DNA from: Thermus sp. CCB_US3_UF1
GTDB lineage: Bacteria; Deinococcota; Deinococci; Deinococcales; Thermaceae
Assembly: GCF_000236585.1 (NCBI RefSeq)
Contig: NC_017278.1
Span: 2,108,001-2,172,000 of the forward strand
DNA: 64,000 nucleotides
Reading direction: 5' to 3'
Part shown: in pieces, positions 28,286 to 36,160 of the stretch
How the letters are laid out: every line of letters begins with the position of its first letter
Numbering within the stretch: position 1 is the first letter of the stretch
Position numbers and translations under genes: made by a program
Notes under the pieces: generated by a model
What the model was told of the DNA's origin: nothing
Databases searched by the model: none
What the model saw: the letters and a program-made list of their open reading frames with translations, nothing else

Positions 28286-28294
28286 CGCGTTACC
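28267..28294 (-). promoter_or_regulatory. Three phased GNAACGC-type repeats over the SARP start
   Basis: On the minus strand GGTAACGC (28294-28287), TGAAACGC (28284-28277) and GGGTAACC (28274-28267) follow each other every 10 bases and cover the TTG start. A candidate -10 box TAGAAT lies at 28307-28312, so the repeats sit at the transcript start. I infer an autoregulatory operator. Confidence 0.45.
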
Positions 28295-28356
28295 ACCCTG
28301 GCTTTTATTCTACCACCTTCCCCAACCCGCCTGGCCTCCAAGGGCACCTTTTCCCA

Positions 28357-28390
28357 GGAAACGCCAGGGAAACGCGCCCTCGCCTAACCT
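28357..28390 (+). promoter_or_regulatory. Candidate SARP-type operator and -10 box of the surface operon
   Basis: Two exact GGAAACGC repeats (28357-28364 and 28368-28375) are spaced 11 bases apart, nine bases before TAACCT (28385-28390). SARP activators characteristically bind heptamer direct repeats with an 11-bp period just upstream of the -10, in place of a -35. The same GAAACGC core is in the regulator's own start region. Activity is inferred only. Confidence 0.5.
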
Positions 28391-28458
28391 TAGAGCGTCC
28401 TGAGAGGCTCAAGCCTCCCGGGACGGATTAAGGAGGGATGTATGCGCAAAGGGATGTT

Positions 28459-28467
28459 GGTAGCAGT
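28459..28467 (+). repeat. Target-site duplication, left copy
   Basis: GGTAGCAGT directly before the left end of the IS element; an identical copy follows the right end at 29647-29655. Confidence 0.9.
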
Positions 28468-29559
28468 CTATGTACACGTCAAAACCTCCATAGGGCATAA
28501 CCCCAAGGGACTTCCGCGCCTTCCTCCCCCTGCACCCCAGAGGGCAAGCGCCCAAAGGGTGAGCAGGTCCAGCCCCGCCCGGAAGAGGCTCTGTCCCAGC
28601 CTCCCGTGCTTCTTGGGCCTCACCGGACGCACCCGGTGCAGCACAAGCCCCGTCCGAAACGCCCACACGAAGGCCAGGCTCAAGGGGACCAAAAGCCGCG
28701 AAAGCCTCTCCCCCCGCGTCACGTGCGTGGCCTCCAGGTCAAATCCCCGCCCCTTCAGGGCCCCAAAGAGCCGCTCTATCCCCCACCTGAGCCCGTACAC
28801 CTCCAGCACCCGGTGAGGGTCCAGGTCCGTAGCCACAATCAGCCACTCCCGGACCCCAAGGCGCAACCCCACCACCCACATGCGCCGCCCGTAGACCCAG
28901 TACCGCCGCCTGGGCACCCGGCTCTCTCCCACCTTCAGGGAGGCAAAGAGCTCCCAGGCCCGAGGGCCCGAGCCCAACCGCCACATCCGGGTGTTGGCCT
29001 TGATTCGGATGCACCGGGGGATGCCCTTCTCCTCCAGGTACCGGAACCACGCCTCCCCTATGAACTCCCGATCCGCCAGGAACCCCTCCACCCGGAGGTG
29101 GGGGAAGTGGGCCCTCAGGAAAGCCAAGGCCCTCTCCATCAGGGCGATGCGTTCGGGGGTGGAGGAGTTGCCGTCGTGGGGAAGGAAGCTCCAGAACAGG
29201 GGGACGGCCAGGCCTTGGTACAGGAAGGCCAGCATCAGGAGGTTGACCTTGCTCTTCCCCAGCTCCCACTCGGTCCGGTCCATGACCAGGAGGAGCCCTT
29301 GGGGTCGGAGGAGGGCGAAGATGAAGCGGGCATAGCCCTCCCCGTCCAGCCCCGGCCAGGCCAAGAACCGCTGGAACCTTCGGTAGGCGGAGCGGGGGTC
29401 AGGGCTGGCTATGGAGCCGAGGGAAAGAGCGAGTCTGGGGCCGCTTGTGGTGCGGGCGGTGACCAGAGCCATCACCAGGGCGGCCAGGAAGGTGAGGCGC
29501 CTGAGGTCGGCCTTCCAGTATCGCTTCAAGGCGTTGATGAGTGGGGTAAGCTGTTCCAT
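28468..29559 (-). CDS. IS4-family DDE transposase
   Basis: 363 residues, apparently intact. DDE residues are D in VMDRTEW, D in FLADREFIG, and E in the Y-2x-R-3x-E-6x-K signature YGLRWGIERLFGALK. ATG 29559 is favoured by AGGAGG eight bases upstream; GTG 29568 overlaps that site. The stop codon TAG is made by the outermost three bases of the terminal inverted repeat (CTA, 28468-28470). Confidence 0.93.
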   Translation of the reverse strand: MEQLTPLINALKRYWKADLRRLTFLAALVMALVTARTTSGPRLALSLGSIASPDPRSAYRRFQRFLAWPGLDGEGYARFIFALLRPQGLLLVMDRTEWELGKSKVNLLMLAFLYQGLAVPLFWSFLPHDGNSSTPERIALMERALAFLRAHFPHLRVEGFLADREFIGEAWFRYLEEKGIPRCIRIKANTRMWRLGSGPRAWELFASLKVGESRVPRRRYWVYGRRMWVVGLRLGVREWLIVATDLDPHRVLEVYGLRWGIERLFGALKGRGFDLEATHVTRGERLSRLLVPLSLAFVWAFRTGLVLHRVRPVRPKKHGRLGQSLFRAGLDLLTLWALALWGAGGGRRGSPLGLCPMEVLTCT

Positions 29560-29646
29560 GGGGACCACCTCCTATGGGTACCTGCCCATCCACGTGGGCG
29601 CAGGTCCATCCTAAAGGGGTGGTCCCACGTTTTGACGTGTACTGAG
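28468..29646 (-). mobile_element. Complete IS4-family insertion sequence
   Basis: 1,179 bp. The ends are an 18-bp imperfect inverted repeat: left CTATGTACACGTCAAAAC (28468-28485), and right, read inward, CTCAGTACACGTCAAAAC (29646-29629), with two mismatches. It is flanked by a 9-bp duplication and holds one transposase gene on the minus strand. The size, duplication length and YREK-containing DDE transposase fit the IS4 family. Confidence 0.93.
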
Positions 29647-29655
29647 GGTAGCAGT
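29647..29655 (+). repeat. Target-site duplication, right copy
   Basis: GGTAGCAGT immediately after the right end of the IS, identical to 28459-28467. It continues into ATTGGCC, the rest of the interrupted signal peptide. Confidence 0.9.
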
Positions 29656-30464
29656 ATTGGCCCTGGCCCCCTTGGCCCTGGCCCAGATCGTGGCCCCCAC
29701 CACGGGTAACGGCCCGGACGCCGTGGCCAAGGGGGTAAACTCGGCCTCGGTGAACCAGACCATCCAGCTCATCCTGCCCAAGGCCACCGCCTTGCACCTG
29801 GACGTGACCACCCTGACCTTCGACCTCACCGCCTTGGATGGCCCCAACTGGCCCAACTCCGGGGCCGATTTCGGCAACCAGATGGTCTGCGTCTACGGGC
29901 TCCAGGAAGACGATGTGAGCACCAAGCTGGGGGACAACTTCTACAACCAGATCCAGACCCTGCCCCTGGGTACCTACTACGAAGTGGCAAACTGGCCCAA
30001 CATCCGCATCGTAGGGGGCGGCCAGGTCACCGCTTACCCGCCCATCAAGCTGGACAAAAACGGGGAGCTGGTCCCGGGGAGCAAGAACCACTTCGTCTGC
30101 TACCGCTCCTTCATCCTGCAGAAGTTCTCCAACGGCAAGCGGTGGGAGCTGACCGTAAGCCGCAACGACCCGCAAGGCGCCCAGAGCATCCAGCATCTCT
30201 ACATCCAGGACAACCCCTGCGACACCTTCGGCGCCGCCACCGGCCTCTACGCCCTGCCCAACGGGGCCACCCTGCAGCTCGTGCCCAAGAACCTGCAGGC
30301 CGGCCCCACGGGGAGCCGTTCCAACAATAACCCCAAGCAATGCGGCTACAAGAGCTGGCTGGATGACCTGGTGGTGGTGGCCGTAAAGGTCAACGCGGAC
30401 CTCTGGGGCACCAGCACGGCCAACCTCACCTACACCCTCGCCACCACCGCCTGGTAAGCGGCCA

Positions 30465-30496
30465 GGGGCCCAAGCCCCCAAAGGGGCTTGGGCCCC
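30465..30496 (+). terminator. Strong hairpin between subunit and chaperone genes
   Basis: A perfect 14-bp stem (30465-30478 with 30483-30496, loop CAAA) follows the subunit stop codon by a few bases and is followed by GTTCCCCT, a poor T-tract. It may partly terminate transcription or protect the upstream mRNA 3' end, giving more subunit than assembly proteins. Confidence 0.6.
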
Positions 30497-30513
30497 GTTC
30501 CCCTAAGGAACGC

Positions 30514-31359
30514 ATGAAGCGCCTCGTCCCCCTCCTCCTCTTCCTGGCCCTAGGCGGCCTGGCCCAAAGCACCCTGGGGGTAGAGCCCCCGGTCCTCCTC
30601 AAGGAGGCCAAGCCGGGGGACACCCTCACCCACACCCTCCTGGTCCACAACGTGGGCACCCGGCCGGTGCGGGTTCGGGTGAGCCTGGGGGACTGGACCT
30701 ACGACCCCATGGGGAGGATCCAGTTCCTGCCCGTGGGCGCCCTGAAGGAAAGCGCCAGCCCCTGGGCCACCTTCAGCCCAGCGGAGTTCACCCTGGAACC
30801 CAAGCAGTCCCGCCCCGTCACCTACACCCTCACCGTGCCCCGGGACGCCACCCCCGGAAGCCACTGGGGCATCCTCTTCCTGGAGGCAGAAGACCCCAAC
30901 CCCCCTCCCGGCATCCCCCTCGCCACCTTCCGGGTGCGCATGGCCCACGTGTTCTACGTGAACATCCCCCCCTTGCGCACCGCCGGGCGCATCACCGGCA
31001 TCGTGCCCAGCGCCCCCAAGGGCCCCCAGGATCCTTTCCGCTTCGCCATCCAGTACCAAAACACCGGCAACACCGCCCAGAAGCTTTCCGGCCGTTTTGA
31101 GGTGCGGGACCCTTCCGGACGCAAGGTGGCCGAGGTGGCCATCGAGGAAGAGGTGGTCCTGCCCGGACAGGTGCGGATCCTGCCCGTAAGCCTGGTGGGC
31201 CCCCTGCCCGCGGGCAACTACACCGCCTTGGTGGTCCTCAACTACGGCGATCCCGAAAGGGACGTGGCCGCGGACCTGCCCTTCACCCTGCGCGCCCCCC
31301 TGGCCGCTCCCCCAGCCCCCCCCACGCCCCCTGAGGGGGAGAAAGGAGGCACCCCATGA
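30514..31359 (+). CDS. PapD-like periplasmic chaperone of the surface operon
   Basis: 281 residues with a signal peptide (MKRLVPLLLFLALGGLAQS). The mature part reads as two Ig-like beta-sandwich domains. The first has PGDTLTHTLLVHNVGTRPVR and EPKQSRPVTYTLTVPRDATP, and the second starts near 160 (FRFAIQYQNTGNTAQKLSG). The pattern resembles fimbrial chaperones and DUF916-type surface-protein domains, with a Pro-rich C-terminus. The usher-like gene two places downstream supports a subunit-chaperone role in the periplasm. Shine-Dalgarno AAGGA precedes ATG. The stop overlaps the next start (ATGA). Confidence 0.65.
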   Translation: MKRLVPLLLFLALGGLAQSTLGVEPPVLLKEAKPGDTLTHTLLVHNVGTRPVRVRVSLGDWTYDPMGRIQFLPVGALKESASPWATFSPAEFTLEPKQSRPVTYTLTVPRDATPGSHWGILFLEAEDPNPPPGIPLATFRVRMAHVFYVNIPPLRTAGRITGIVPSAPKGPQDPFRFAIQYQNTGNTAQKLSGRFEVRDPSGRKVAEVAIEEEVVLPGQVRILPVSLVGPLPAGNYTALVVLNYGDPERDVAADLPFTLRAPLAAPPAPPTPPEGEKGGTP

Positions 31360-31844
31360 GACCCTGGCTGGCCAGCCTGGCCCTCCTCTTGGCCCCCGCC
31401 CTGGCCCAGGCCACCTGGATCGTCCAGACCCTGATCCCTGAGACCATCGCCCTGCGCACCCCCACCACGGAGATCGCCTTTGACCTCAAGGATTACCCTC
31501 CCAAGAGCTTTCCCGCCATCTATCCCGCCACCAACCTCGAGGGGGGGGTCCTGCCGGTGCAGGTCTTCTCCAACGCCCCGGGGGTCTGGAGCCTCCTCCT
31601 GCAGATCCCCGACCTCAAAGATCCCGGCGGGGCCCTCCTCCTCCCCGCCCGCCAGGTCCTCTACCGGGTGAACGGGGGGCTCTGGCTCCGGGCCGACGGC
31701 ACCCCCCAGATCGTCTACACCCAGGCCGGCCCCACGGCGGGGTGGCTGGAGATCCGCCTGGAGTTCGCCCTCGAGCTTCTGGGCAACGAGCGGGCGGGCA
31801 GCTACGTGGTCCAGGCCCTGGTCACCGCCCTGAGGCAGCCTTGA
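31356..31844 (+). CDS. Small secreted protein, probable minor subunit
   Basis: 162 residues with signal peptide MRPWLASLALLLAPALAQA. The remainder is beta-strand rich, with a late strand pattern (LEIRLEFALELL, AGSYVVQALVTAL) that recalls the C-terminal G.Y.d.v...v strands of spore-coat-U or archaic pilin subunits. No cysteine pair. AAAGGAGG precedes ATG, which overlaps the chaperone stop. One base separates it from the usher-like gene. Subunit identity is inferred from context. Confidence 0.6.
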   Translation: MRPWLASLALLLAPALAQATWIVQTLIPETIALRTPTTEIAFDLKDYPPKSFPAIYPATNLEGGVLPVQVFSNAPGVWSLLLQIPDLKDPGGALLLPARQVLYRVNGGLWLRADGTPQIVYTQAGPTAGWLEIRLEFALELLGNERAGSYVVQALVTALRQP

Positions 31845-31845
31845 G

Positions 31846-34800
31846 ATGAAGCCCCTTTGGGCCCTTCTACCCCTCCTGGCGGGCCTGAGCCTGGCCCAGG
31901 TCCGCCTCACCCTCCCCTCCCCCCTCGCCGGGGTCCCCGGGGAGTACCTGACCCTGAGCCTGCGGGTGGAAGGGCGGGGGGCGGTGCGCTTCCGCCTTTT
32001 TCCCCCGGAAGGCTGGCAGGCCCTCTCCTCGGAACGCCAGGCGGTGCTGGAGGGGAAGGAGGAAACCCTAAGCTTCACCCTCCGCGTCCCCCCCCTGCCG
32101 GCGGGGACCCGGGGGAAGGCCGTGGTGGTGGCCTACGTGGGGGAGCAGGAGGCCGCCCGGGCGGAGGCGGAACTGGCCGTCCTGCCCCTGATCCAGATCG
32201 CCCTTTCGGTTCCCCCCACCCTCGAGGCCGAGCTGGGAGGCCCCTTTGAGTTCCCCGCCTATATCACCAACCGCTCCAACCAGCGGGTGGAGGTCCTCCT
32301 GGAAGCCGAGGCCGCCATGTTCCAGGTCTTCCTGAACCCCCCGGGCCTGGGCCTGGCCCCTGGGGAAACGGGGGCGGTGCGGGTGCTGGTGAGCCCCGAG
32401 GGGCAGATCTCCGCCGGCTACCGCTTCTACATGAAGCTCCGGGCCACCCCCAGGGGCCTGCCCGAGGCCCGGAAGGAAGCCGGGGTCATCGTCCTCTTCC
32501 GCGACCCCCTGGTGGGGGGCCGGAAGGGCAAAGACCCCGAGCTAAGCCTGGGCCTAGGCGTGGGTTTCAGCCTAGGGGCCACCTGGGAAAGGGGCCAGCT
32601 CCGGGGCCAGGTGGGCTACCAGCTCCTCCCCACCCTTTCCGGGGCCCTTTCCGACTACGTCACCGCCACCGCCAGCCCAGGCCCCGTCAGCGGGGACCTG
32701 GAAAACCCCCTGCGCCTCCCCCAGACCCTCACCCTAAGCCTCCGAGGGGAGGGCTGGGAGGCCCGGGCCCAAGGGGGCCCAGGGAGCTTTAGCCTGGCCA
32801 CCGCCTTCCGCTTAGACCCCGTGCGCCTGGGGGTGGAGGGGGGCTACCGTCCCCAGGGGCTGGCCTTCCGGCTGAGCGGGGTCAGCCTGGACAAGGCCCT
32901 GGACCTGCAGGGCAGCCTCAGCACCCAGGCCACCCCCACCGGGCGCCAGGACAGCCTCAGCCTCCGCTACCGCCTGCCCCTGGAGGGAGGGCTCAGCCTA
33001 GGCCTGGGCACGGACCTGGCCGGGCAGGCCGGGGAGGGGTACCGGGTTTCCTTCGGCCTGAGCCAAAGCCTTACCTGGCAGACCCAGGGGCTGGAACTGG
33101 TGCAAACCTATAGCGGCGTGCCCCTGGCGGGCCTCCACGCCCTGGGCCTGGCGGGGGGCACGCGAAGCCTTTACCCTTGGGGCCTCCGGGGGAGCACCAG
33201 CCTGCAGCTGGGCCCCAACCTGGGCCTCTGGCAGAGCCGGCTCAGCCTCTACTACCAGCCCCTTCCCGGCCTCCTCCTCACCCTCACAGGAAGCTACCGC
33301 CAGCAAGGGGAGGAGCGGGGCTTTGGCCTGGCCCCAAGCCTCACCGCCAGCTTCGGCGCGCCCGGGGTGGTCTGGGGAAGCCTCAGCCTGGGCTACGGCA
33401 CCGAGCAGACCCTTTCCGGGCAGGCCCCCGAACGCCAAACCTACCAGGGAAGCCTCAGCCTGGGCACCCGCGAGTTCAGCCTCTCCGGCTACCTGCGCTA
33501 CCTGGCCCAGGAAACCCCCTACCTGGAAGGCAACCTCCTCCTGCGCTATGCCTTTCCTGGGGGGAGCCTCGAGGGGGTCTACCTGGTCAAGCAAGGAGGA
33601 GCCCAGGACCAAAGCCTCTATGGGGTTAGCTGGAGCCACCTCTGGCCAGGAAGCCTGCAAAGCCGCCTCTTTTACGAATACCGCCAGCAACAAGAGGCCA
33701 GCCAGCGCCTGGGCCTCACCCTCTCCCAGCGGAACTTCCTGGAACCGGGCCTCTCCCTGGGGGCCACCTACGCCCTCACCCTCCAGGGGGGCGAGGCCCG
33801 GCACGACTTTGGGCTGAGCCTGGCCTACGCCCAGGCCCTCGCCTTCGCCACCCCCAAGGAGGTGGTGGACCTGTTTGGCGGGCGCAAGGGGGGGGAGGTG
33901 GCCGGCCGGGCCTTCCGCGACACGAACCTGAATGGCCGCCTGGACCCCGGGGAGGAAGCCCTGTCCGGGCTACGGGTCTGCCTGGGCAACACCTGCGAAA
34001 CCACCGACGCCGAAGGGCGCTACCGCCTGGTGGTGGCCCCTGGGGAGGGGAGTTTGCTCTTCGGCAACCTGCCCGCCACCCTGGCCCTGGTGGGGGAGGA
34101 ACGGGTTTCCGTAAGCCTAAACGCCCGCCTGGAAAAGGACCTGCCCTTCGCCCCCGCCACCAGCTTGCCGGTCGTGGTCCTGGATACCGACACCGGCCAA
34201 GGCCTGGCCTTCGCCGGGGTCTGCGCCGAAGGGCCGGTCAAGCGCTGCACCCGGGCCGACGCCAACGGACAGGCCCTGCTGGGAGGCCTCTTCCGCGGAA
34301 CCTACCGGGTCTACCCCGACCCCCGTTTCCTCCCCCAGGGGTACCGGGAGGAAAAGGCAGCCCAGGTCCAGGTGGAGCCCGGAACCCCCCTTGCCGGCGT
34401 CCAGGTGAGGGTGGCCCCCCCCAAGCGGGAGATCGTGGTCACCTACACGGCCGACCGCCTCAGCCTGGTGGCCACCGCCGACCCTCCGAGCCCCCTCGCC
34501 GGGGCGGAGGTGGAGGTGAAGGCCCTGGTCCAAGGGGAGGCTGAGGCGGTATGGCTGGAACTGCCCACGGGGCGGATCCCCTTACAGCCCCAGGGGGAGA
34601 ACTACTATGCCGCCCGGATACGCCTCACCTTGCCCCCTGGCTTCCACAGCCTAAGGGTCCTGGCCCAGGGGCGGGAAGAGGCGGAAGCCCCGCTCTTCCT
34701 CCAGGTCCTTCAGGGGGCCCTCTTCGACCCCCGGGTCCTGGAAGGCCCCAAGGTCCGCCTCACCCTGCGCTTCCGGGCGCGCCAGGTGGCCTTGAGCAAA

Positions 34801-34956
34801 GGGGGGGAGAGCTTTCCCCTAAGGAGCGAAAACGGTTACACCTGGACCGGGGAGGTGCCCCTCGGCCCCGGTCAGCACACCCTCTTGGTGCTGGCCGATG
34901 GGGAGATGCTGGGGCAGGTGGCCCTCAGCATCCCCGCGGAGAGCGCAACGCATTAG
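31846..34956 (+). CDS. Usher-like outer-membrane beta-barrel protein
   Basis: 1,036 residues. Signal peptide (~1-17). Two N-terminal Ig-like/NEW3-type domains (~20-220). A long region of alternating amphipathic strands (~230-670) with many YxxxLxLxLG repeats, reading as a 20-plus-strand outer-membrane barrel. Then an SdrB/carboxypeptidase-regulatory-like domain (~683-735: GRAFRDTNLNGRLDPGEEAL, TTDAEGRYRLVV), as occurs in archaic fimbrial ushers after the barrel. Three or more beta domains complete the C-terminus. I infer a secretion or assembly pore for the subunits encoded upstream. A plain outer-membrane porin with surface domains is the alternative. Confidence 0.65.
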   Translation: MKPLWALLPLLAGLSLAQVRLTLPSPLAGVPGEYLTLSLRVEGRGAVRFRLFPPEGWQALSSERQAVLEGKEETLSFTLRVPPLPAGTRGKAVVVAYVGEQEAARAEAELAVLPLIQIALSVPPTLEAELGGPFEFPAYITNRSNQRVEVLLEAEAAMFQVFLNPPGLGLAPGETGAVRVLVSPEGQISAGYRFYMKLRATPRGLPEARKEAGVIVLFRDPLVGGRKGKDPELSLGLGVGFSLGATWERGQLRGQVGYQLLPTLSGALSDYVTATASPGPVSGDLENPLRLPQTLTLSLRGEGWEARAQGGPGSFSLATAFRLDPVRLGVEGGYRPQGLAFRLSGVSLDKALDLQGSLSTQATPTGRQDSLSLRYRLPLEGGLSLGLGTDLAGQAGEGYRVSFGLSQSLTWQTQGLELVQTYSGVPLAGLHALGLAGGTRSLYPWGLRGSTSLQLGPNLGLWQSRLSLYYQPLPGLLLTLTGSYRQQGEERGFGLAPSLTASFGAPGVVWGSLSLGYGTEQTLSGQAPERQTYQGSLSLGTREFSLSGYLRYLAQETPYLEGNLLLRYAFPGGSLEGVYLVKQGGAQDQSLYGVSWSHLWPGSLQSRLFYEYRQQQEASQRLGLTLSQRNFLEPGLSLGATYALTLQGGEARHDFGLSLAYAQALAFATPKEVVDLFGGRKGGEVAGRAFRDTNLNGRLDPGEEALSGLRVCLGNTCETTDAEGRYRLVVAPGEGSLLFGNLPATLALVGEERVSVSLNARLEKDLPFAPATSLPVVVLDTDTGQGLAFAGVCAEGPVKRCTRADANGQALLGGLFRGTYRVYPDPRFLPQGYREEKAAQVQVEPGTPLAGVQVRVAPPKREIVVTYTADRLSLVATADPPSPLAGAEVEVKALVQGEAEAVWLELPTGRIPLQPQGENYYAARIRLTLPPGFHSLRVLAQGREEAEAPLFLQVLQGALFDPRVLEGPKVRLTLRFRARQVALSKGGESFPLRSENGYTWTGEVPLGPGQHTLLVLADGEMLGQVALSIPAESATH

Positions 34957-34981
34957 AGGATTGGGAAAGGAGGAATTGGGT

Positions 34982-36151
34982 ATGCGGTATTGGTACGGCA
35001 TTCTTTTGGCGGTGGGGCTTCTGGCGGCCTGCTCGCAAAGCCCCCAAGGGGTGAACCCCCAGGCGGTGGTGGTGCCGGCTTCGGTGACCGTGGAGAAGAC
35101 CGCGGTCCCCAAGTTCAAGCGCACCTACCGCTGGACCATCGCAAAGCAGGTAACCGACCCCGCGAGCGGTACCCTCACCCTGGCCACCGGCCAGGCCTAC
35201 ACCTTGAAGTACGCGGTGAACCTTCTGGGAACCCCCACGGATTCGGACTTTAGGGTGGAGGGCAGGGTGACCATTCGGAACACGGGCAGCGTGCCGGTGG
35301 AACTGCAAGCCCCCACGGACACCATCACCCCGGGCGGGATCGGCGTGACCCTGAACTGCGGGGTCACCTTCCCCTATACCCTTTCGCCCGGAAGCAGCTT
35401 GGTCTGCGACTACAGCCAAGCTCTGCCCGATGGGCAAAGCCGCACCAACAGCGTGGCGGTGAGCTGGTCCGGCGGGGGGCAAAGCGGCACCGCCACCGCC
35501 CAGGCGGGCTTCAGCTTCACCAACCCCACGGAGGTGGTGGACGGCAGCGTCACCGTGAGCGACCCCTCGGCCACCTTGGTGAGCAGCATCAGCGGCATCG
35601 ACCCCCAGGGAGTCATCTCCCAGACGCACTTCTTCGAACGCACGGTAAGCTTTGACCGCTGCGGGGAGTACCGGGTGGAGAACACCGCCACCTTCACCAC
35701 CAACACCACCGGCACCCAGGGCTCCGCCTCGGCCACGGTCCAGGTGAACGTGCCCTGCGTAGGCGGCTGTACCCTGACCCAGGGCTACTGGAAGACCCAC
35801 TCCCGGTATGGCCCCGCCCCCTACGACGACACCTGGGCCCAGATCGGGGAGGACACCCCCTTCTACCTCTCGGGCAAGGGCTACTACCAGGTCCTCTGGA
35901 CCCCGCCCTCCGGGGGCAACGCCTACTACATCCTGGCCCACCAGTTCATCGCCGCCAGGCTGAACATCCTGAACGGGGCCGCCACCACCCCTGCCGTGGA
36001 TGCCGCTTTGGCCTGGGCCCACACCTTCTTCCAGACCTATAGGCCCACGGATAGCCTGAGCAAGGCCCTGGCCAACCAGGCCAAGGGGTACGCCGCCACC
36101 CTGGACAGCTACAACAACGGCTACATCGGCCCCGGACACTGCTCCGAGTAG
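34982..36151 (+). CDS. Lipoprotein with TQGYWK-type domain
   Basis: 389 residues. Lipobox LLAAC gives a lipidated C17. Residues ~30-255 are Ig-like beta domains with DUF11-like repeats and cysteines (LNCGV, LVCDYS, FDRCGEY). A C-terminal domain follows (~260-389), starting GCTLTQGYWKTHSRYG and ending GHCSE. This TQGYWK module is seen on many secreted bacterial proteins and has no known function that I can name. ATG 34982 has AAAGGAGG at eight to nine bases. Probably the surface-exposed tip or anchor component of the operon (inference). Confidence 0.7.
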   Translation: MRYWYGILLAVGLLAACSQSPQGVNPQAVVVPASVTVEKTAVPKFKRTYRWTIAKQVTDPASGTLTLATGQAYTLKYAVNLLGTPTDSDFRVEGRVTIRNTGSVPVELQAPTDTITPGGIGVTLNCGVTFPYTLSPGSSLVCDYSQALPDGQSRTNSVAVSWSGGGQSGTATAQAGFSFTNPTEVVDGSVTVSDPSATLVSSISGIDPQGVISQTHFFERTVSFDRCGEYRVENTATFTTNTTGTQGSASATVQVNVPCVGGCTLTQGYWKTHSRYGPAPYDDTWAQIGEDTPFYLSGKGYYQVLWTPPSGGNAYYILAHQFIAARLNILNGAATTPAVDAALAWAHTFFQTYRPTDSLSKALANQAKGYAATLDSYNNGYIGPGHCSE

Positions 36152-36160
36152 GAGGAGAGG

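Larger units (their letters stand above)
28442..30457 (+). pseudogene. Major secreted subunit of the surface operon, split by an IS element
   Basis: The coding parts are 28442-28467 and 29656-30457. Joined after removal of the IS and one target duplication, they give 275 residues. The N-terminus MRKGMLVAVLALAPLALAQI is a textbook signal peptide cleaved after ALA. ATG 28442 has AAGGAGG five bases upstream. The mature part is beta-rich, with four cysteines (MVCVYG, HFVCYRS, NPCDTFG, KQCGYKS) and no family that I recognise. Its position first in the operon, before a strong hairpin and a chaperone gene, suggests the major subunit. From the distal part alone, TTG 29657 could start translation but lacks the positive N-terminus needed for export. 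Confidence 0.75.

Noticed and set aside
29657-30457. Intact secreted protein starting at TTG 29657
   Set aside because: It lacks a basic N-terminus and a good ribosome-binding site. The reconstructed signal peptide across the IS explains the sequence better.
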